A stretch of 9,125 nt of DNA. It comes from Nitrososphaerales archaeon. GTDB lineage: Archaea; Thermoproteota; Nitrososphaeria; Nitrososphaerales; Gagatemarchaeaceae. Location of the stretch: positions 1 to 9,125 of the forward strand of contig JASHVX010000055.1 in NCBI GenBank assembly GCA_030044375.1. The letters are read 5' to 3'. The notes beneath the pieces are model-generated. The model worked only from the letters and a program-made list of their open reading frames with translations, was not told where the DNA came from and ran no database searches. Position numbers and translations under genes: made by a program. The first letter of the stretch is position 1, and every line of letters starts with the position of its first letter. Below, piece by piece: positions 5,970 through 9,125 of the stretch.

Positions 5970-7445
5970 TCACTCCGCCGTGAGTTCGGCGCCTCTGCCT
6001 CTATTTGAGTTTGAGTCGGGCGACGGGCCGTCTACAGGGACCCTCCTCCCGCGGAGCACCGAGGGGATTATCGCGACCGTGTTCACGCAGGCCAAGACGA
6101 TGTAGACGAAGTGCAGACCCCCCGCGAACGCTGTCCTGTCGGCCGAAGACAGCGACGACGGGTTGACAGACGAGATGACGGAGGTGATGAGCGAATAGGG
6201 GACGCGGAGCGTCATCAGCAGTATCACTGCGTTCACGCTTATCGTGTATCCCACGTTGAAGAATGTCGCGCGGAGAGCCGAGCCGACCGCCCTTTCCTTC
6301 GCAGGGACGGCACCCATCACCGAGCTGATGTTGGGCGAGGCGAAGAGGCCTGTGCCGACTCCGCCCAAGACCAGAAACAGCGCTATCAGGGCGTATGGCG
6401 CGTTGACCGCAGACTGCGAGAAGAGGAACAGCGAGACAGAGATCACGGCTATGCCGGTGGTGGTGAAGGGGATCACGCCGTACTTGTCCGAGAAGTGCCC
6501 GCTCAGGGGCCCTGCGACGAGGAACCCGGCGTCGAATGGCAGCAGTGCGATCCCGGCCTGGAGAGGCGACATGCCGTCCACGAGCTGGAGGTACAGGCTG
6601 ATCACCAGGAGGAAGGCTCCCCAGGCGATCGAATTGATCATCTGCGCAAGGCAGCCTCCGGTGAACTCCCTGATCCTCAGGAGCTTCAGGTCGAGGAGAG
6701 GATACTTGTTCCTCCTCTCCTCCCTGACGAAGGCGAGCAGGGAGGCCGCGGAGAGCGCGGCGAGGGCGACCGCGAGGTAGTAGTCGACGAATCCGTAGGC
6801 CGCGAAGGTCAGAGCCAGGAGCAGAGAGGTGATGAACACTGTGAAGGTGGCGAGGCCGACCCAGTCCATGGGGTCGGGATGCTCCGGCTTCCCTATCTCC
6901 CGCAGGCGTCTGTACGCCCAGACAGTGCCGAAGATGCCGATGGGGACGTTGATGTAGAAGAGGTACCTCCAGTCGAGCACAGCCAGGATGAGGCCGCTCA
7001 GCGTGAGGCCGCCGACCGCCCCTGCCCTGAAGGCGATCTGGTTGATCCCCAGCGCCGTCCCGAGCTGACCGCTGGGGAAGGCGTCGGTGATGATCGCCGC
7101 GCTGTTGGCGAACAGGGCTGCCGACCCCAGGCCTTGGAAGATCCTCGCGGCTATGAAGGCGTCCGGGGTGCCGGTCGACGCCGTAAGGAAGGAGCCTACG
7201 GTGAAGATCGTGAACCCGGTCGCATAGACCTTGACCCGGCCGAACATGTCGCTGATCCGGCCGATGAACAGCAGGGCGATCGTGCTCCCTATTGTGTAGG
7301 CTTGGGTGAACCAAATCGCCTGCTCGGCGTCCGCGTGCAGGGCGGCCGCGACCGTGGGCAGACCCACTATGACGATCCTGCCGTCGATCCCGCTCATCAG
7401 GACGCCGACGGTGGTAACGGTCAGAACGGTCCACTTGTACTGCAA
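5970..7445 (-). CDS. Major facilitator superfamily transporter, DHA2 (14-helix, EmrB/QacA-like) family
   Basis: This is an integral membrane drug:proton antiporter-type carrier of 491 residues, the usual DHA2 length. About 14 hydrophobic segments are visible, near 5-27, 43-62, 73-91, 97-118, 132-155, 160-180, 195-215, 218-240, 267-290, 297-315, 326-345, 350-370, 395-415 and 444-464. Loop 2-3 has motif A (GRISDMFGRVK, 62-72). Helix 1 carries SGIDGRIVIVGLP, corresponding to the DHA2 signature LDxTIVNVALP. WRYLFYINVPIG (159-170) is a second strong family signature. The start is TTG at 7445, the only ATG, GTG or TTG after an in-frame TGA; a GGAAGGA lies about 14 bases upstream. The gene ends within bases of acnA and is probably co-transcribed. 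Family members export drugs, dyes or metabolites; the substrate here cannot be told from sequence, and neighbouring aconitase only weakly hints at organic acids. Confidence 0.92.
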   Translation of the reverse strand: MQYKWTVLTVTTVGVLMSGIDGRIVIVGLPTVAAALHADAEQAIWFTQAYTIGSTIALLFIGRISDMFGRVKVYATGFTIFTVGSFLTASTGTPDAFIAARIFQGLGSAALFANSAAIITDAFPSGQLGTALGINQIAFRAGAVGGLTLSGLILAVLDWRYLFYINVPIGIFGTVWAYRRLREIGKPEHPDPMDWVGLATFTVFITSLLLALTFAAYGFVDYYLAVALAALSAASLLAFVREERRNKYPLLDLKLLRIREFTGGCLAQMINSIAWGAFLLVISLYLQLVDGMSPLQAGIALLPFDAGFLVAGPLSGHFSDKYGVIPFTTTGIAVISVSLFLFSQSAVNAPYALIALFLVLGGVGTGLFASPNISSVMGAVPAKERAVGSALRATFFNVGYTISVNAVILLMTLRVPYSLITSVISSVNPSSLSSADRTAFAGGLHFVYIVLACVNTVAIIPSVLRGRRVPVDGPSPDSNSNRGRGAELTAE

Positions 7446-7549
7446 GATGTTGGCTTGCTTCCTTCCTATCCTTCAGTCCCTGCCGCTAGAAGGCGTGGTG
7501 TTAAGGATGCCGAAAAGGTTGAATCATCAGGAGGCCCAGGCGGGACCAC
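7446..7549. promoter_or_regulatory. Divergent intergenic region between transporter and DUF255 gene
   Basis: These 104 bases separate two outward-facing genes and should contain promoters for both the transporter-acnA unit and the DUF255 gene. Short AT-richer words (GTTAAGG near 7500, GAAAAGGTTGAATC near 7512-7525) are possible TATA-like elements, but none is strong. AGGAGG at 7529-7534 is Shine-Dalgarno-like yet 15 bases from the TTG start at 7550. No operator palindrome was seen. Confidence 0.35.
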
Positions 7550-9125
7550 TTGCCCCGAACCCCGAACGCGCTCATCAAAGAGAAGAGCCCCTATCTCCTC
7601 GAGCACGCCTACAATCCTGTGGACTGGAACTCGTGGAACGACGCGGCGCTCAGGAAGGCGAAGAACGATGGGAAGCCGGTCCTCCTTAGCATAGGGTACT
7701 CGAGCTGCCACTGGTGCCACCAGATGGCCAAGGAGTCCTTCGAGGACGAAGCCACGGCCGCCCTGATCAACAAGAGCTTCATCCCGATCAAGGTCGACAG
7801 GGAAGAGAGGCCCGAGGTCGACGCCTACTACATGAAGGCCGTGCAGGCCATGACCGGGTCCGGAGGGTGGCCGCTCACGGTCTTCCTGACGCCCGACCTG
7901 AAGCCATTCTATGGCGGGACCTACTTCCCGCCCGAGCCGAGGAACGGCATGCCCAGCTTCAGGCAGGTGTTGGAGTTCGTGGCGACCCTGTGGAAGGACA
8001 GGAGGGCCGAGGTCATGGGAGACTCGGGGCGCGTCGTCGCGGCGATACTGGAAGAGGGAAGGCAGGGCGCTGCGGGGCAGCTAGGTCCCGCCGTGCTAGA
8101 CGACGGGTGCGCCTCCCTTCTGTCGTCGTTCGACCAGGCCCATGGGGGGTTCGGCGTGGCGCCCAAGTTCCCGTTGCCCCTGGCATCGAGCTATCTGTTG
8201 CGATACCACTACAGGACAGGCAAGGCTCTGGCGCTGTCAGGCGTAGTGAAGACCCTGGACGAGATCCAGGCAGGAGGGATCCGCGACCACCTGGGAGGCG
8301 GCTTCCACAGGTATTCGACCGACAGGGTGTGGCTCGTGCCTCACTTCGAGAAGATGCTCTATGACAACGCGCAGCTTGCCAGGCTGTATGCCGAGGCGTA
8401 CCAGGTCACGGGCGACGCCGCGTACGCAGAGACGGCCAAGGAGACGTTCGCTTGGATGTTGCATGAGATGAGGGACGAGGGCGGAGCCTTCTACTCGTCA
8501 CAGGACGCCGACACGGGTGAGGGCGAGGGAGCATACTACACCTGGACCCCAGCCGAGGTCAGAGAGGTGCTCGGGGAGGCAGACGCCTCGACCTTCTCCA
8601 CGGAGTATGGGGTCACCACCAAGGGTAACTTCGAGGGCCGCTCGATCCTGCATAAGGCGGTCGCCCCCTCGTCCCCGGAACGGGCGACGATGAAGGAGCT
8701 GAAGGGTCGGCTGTACGCCCGTAGGCTGAGGAGGCCGAGGCCCGCGGTCGACACCAAGGTCCTGACCTCCTGGAACGGCCTCGCCATATCGGCCCTTGCC
8801 TTTGGAGGGGCGGCGCTCGGCGACGGGGGCCTGGTGGCTGCCGCGGAAAGCGCCGCCGGCTTCATCCTAGAGCACAGCGTCAAGGGAGGCCGGCTGCTCC
8901 GAAGGTACGCTGGAGGCGAGGCCGCCATCGACGGGACGCTCGAGGACTACTCATTCCTGGTCCAGGGCCTGGTAGACCTCTTCGAGGCGTCGGGGACGCC
9001 CGGCTTGCTCTCGGAGGCTCTCCGTCTCACCGAGACCATGCTGGGCGACTTCGAGGACAAAGAGAGGGGCGGCTTCTACCTCACCGCGGGCGACGTCCCG
9101 GCGAGGCTGAAGGAAGGATACGACG
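7550..9125 (+). CDS. DUF255/YyaL-type protein: thioredoxin-fold domain plus (alpha/alpha)6-barrel-like domain (partial, C-terminus off window)
   Basis: This belongs to the widespread YyaL/SPATA20-like family (thioredoxin domain-containing protein). Its biochemical role is not well established. The visible 525 codons are roughly three quarters of the usual length near 680-700. The N-terminal thioredoxin-like domain opens with [21 protein letters not shown] and has the Cys53-His-Trp-Cys56 motif in [11 protein letters not shown], then [22 protein letters not shown] and GGTYFPP. The following part resembles N-acylglucosamine 2-epimerase/cellobiose epimerase barrels, with [56 protein letters not shown] and [13 protein letters not shown]. 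The start is TTG at 7550, which fits the family's short leader; an in-frame TGA at 7520 excludes anything much longer. No frameshift is seen. The gene is divergent from the transporter and nothing links it functionally to acnA. Confidence 0.93.
   Translation, partial: MPRTPNALIKEKSPYLLEHAYNPVDWNSWNDAALRKAKNDGKPVLLSIGYSSCHWCHQMAKESFEDEATAALINKSFIPIKVDREERPEVDAYYMKAVQAMTGSGGWPLTVFLTPDLKPFYGGTYFPPEPRNGMPSFRQVLEFVATLWKDRRAEVMGDSGRVVAAILEEGRQGAAGQLGPAVLDDGCASLLSSFDQAHGGFGVAPKFPLPLASSYLLRYHYRTGKALALSGVVKTLDEIQAGGIRDHLGGGFHRYSTDRVWLVPHFEKMLYDNAQLARLYAEAYQVTGDAAYAETAKETFAWMLHEMRDEGGAFYSSQDADTGEGEGAYYTWTPAEVREVLGEADASTFSTEYGVTTKGNFEGRSILHKAVAPSSPERATMKELKGRLYARRLRRPRPAVDTKVLTSWNGLAISALAFGGAALGDGGLVAAAESAAGFILEHSVKGGRLLRRYAGGEAAIDGTLEDYSFLVQGLVDLFEASGTPGLLSEALRLTETMLGDFEDKERGGFYLTAGDVPARLKEGYD

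Noticed and set aside
6111..7694. Long plus-strand open frame of 527 codons opposite the transporter
   Set aside because: It is antisense to a clear membrane transporter, and its product is very rich in Arg, Glu, Asp and Gly with no family motif. GC-rich coding DNA often leaves the opposite strand open.

Overview
This GC-rich window of about 9.1 kb holds four genes: three on the minus strand and one divergent gene on the plus strand. The source looks archaeal, perhaps Nitrososphaeria/Thermoproteota-like. The hints are frequent AGG arginine codons, GTG and TTG starts with no well-placed Shine-Dalgarno sequence, and a membrane-anchored surface protein with a very long Ser/Thr tail. This is an inference: there is no rRNA or other marker gene here, and a GC-rich bacterium is not excluded.

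Layout from left to right. (1) Positions 1-1499, minus strand: the N-terminal 499 codons of an exported protein with a hydrophobic anchor, a roughly 220-residue beta-rich domain, and a Ser/Thr tail that runs off the window edge. Seven perfect 14-residue repeats lie at the edge. (2) Positions 1500-1705: a 206-bp gap with a possible TATA box. (3) Positions 1706-5896, minus strand: aconitase A of the AcnA/IRP1 type, interrupted by a 522-residue intein at 2876-4441. (4) Positions 5970-7445, minus strand: a 14-helix major facilitator transporter (DHA2 family) directly upstream of acnA and probably co-transcribed with it. (5) Positions 7446-7549: a short divergent intergenic region. (6) Positions 7550-9125, plus strand: a DUF255/YyaL-type thioredoxin-fold protein, cut by the right edge.

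The most striking feature is the intein. It sits inside the [4Fe-4S]-ligand motif of aconitase, between the second and third cluster cysteines (Cys-Thr-Thr, intein, Cys). The first residue after the intein, which is the splicing nucleophile, is therefore also an iron-sulfur ligand. The precursor cannot form the normal cluster site until the intein is removed. The intein has recognisable splicing blocks A, B, F and G and a LAGLIDADG homing endonuclease with both acidic motifs. Cysteines at -3, 1 and +1 of the splice sites raise the possibility of redox-sensitive splicing controlling a citric-acid-cycle enzyme.

A second point concerns the start of acnA. Recognisable aconitase N-terminal sequence continues upstream of the first GTG/ATG, almost to the transporter stop codon, but no ATG, GTG or TTG is available there. 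A CTG one base after the transporter stop is the best candidate for a translationally coupled start.
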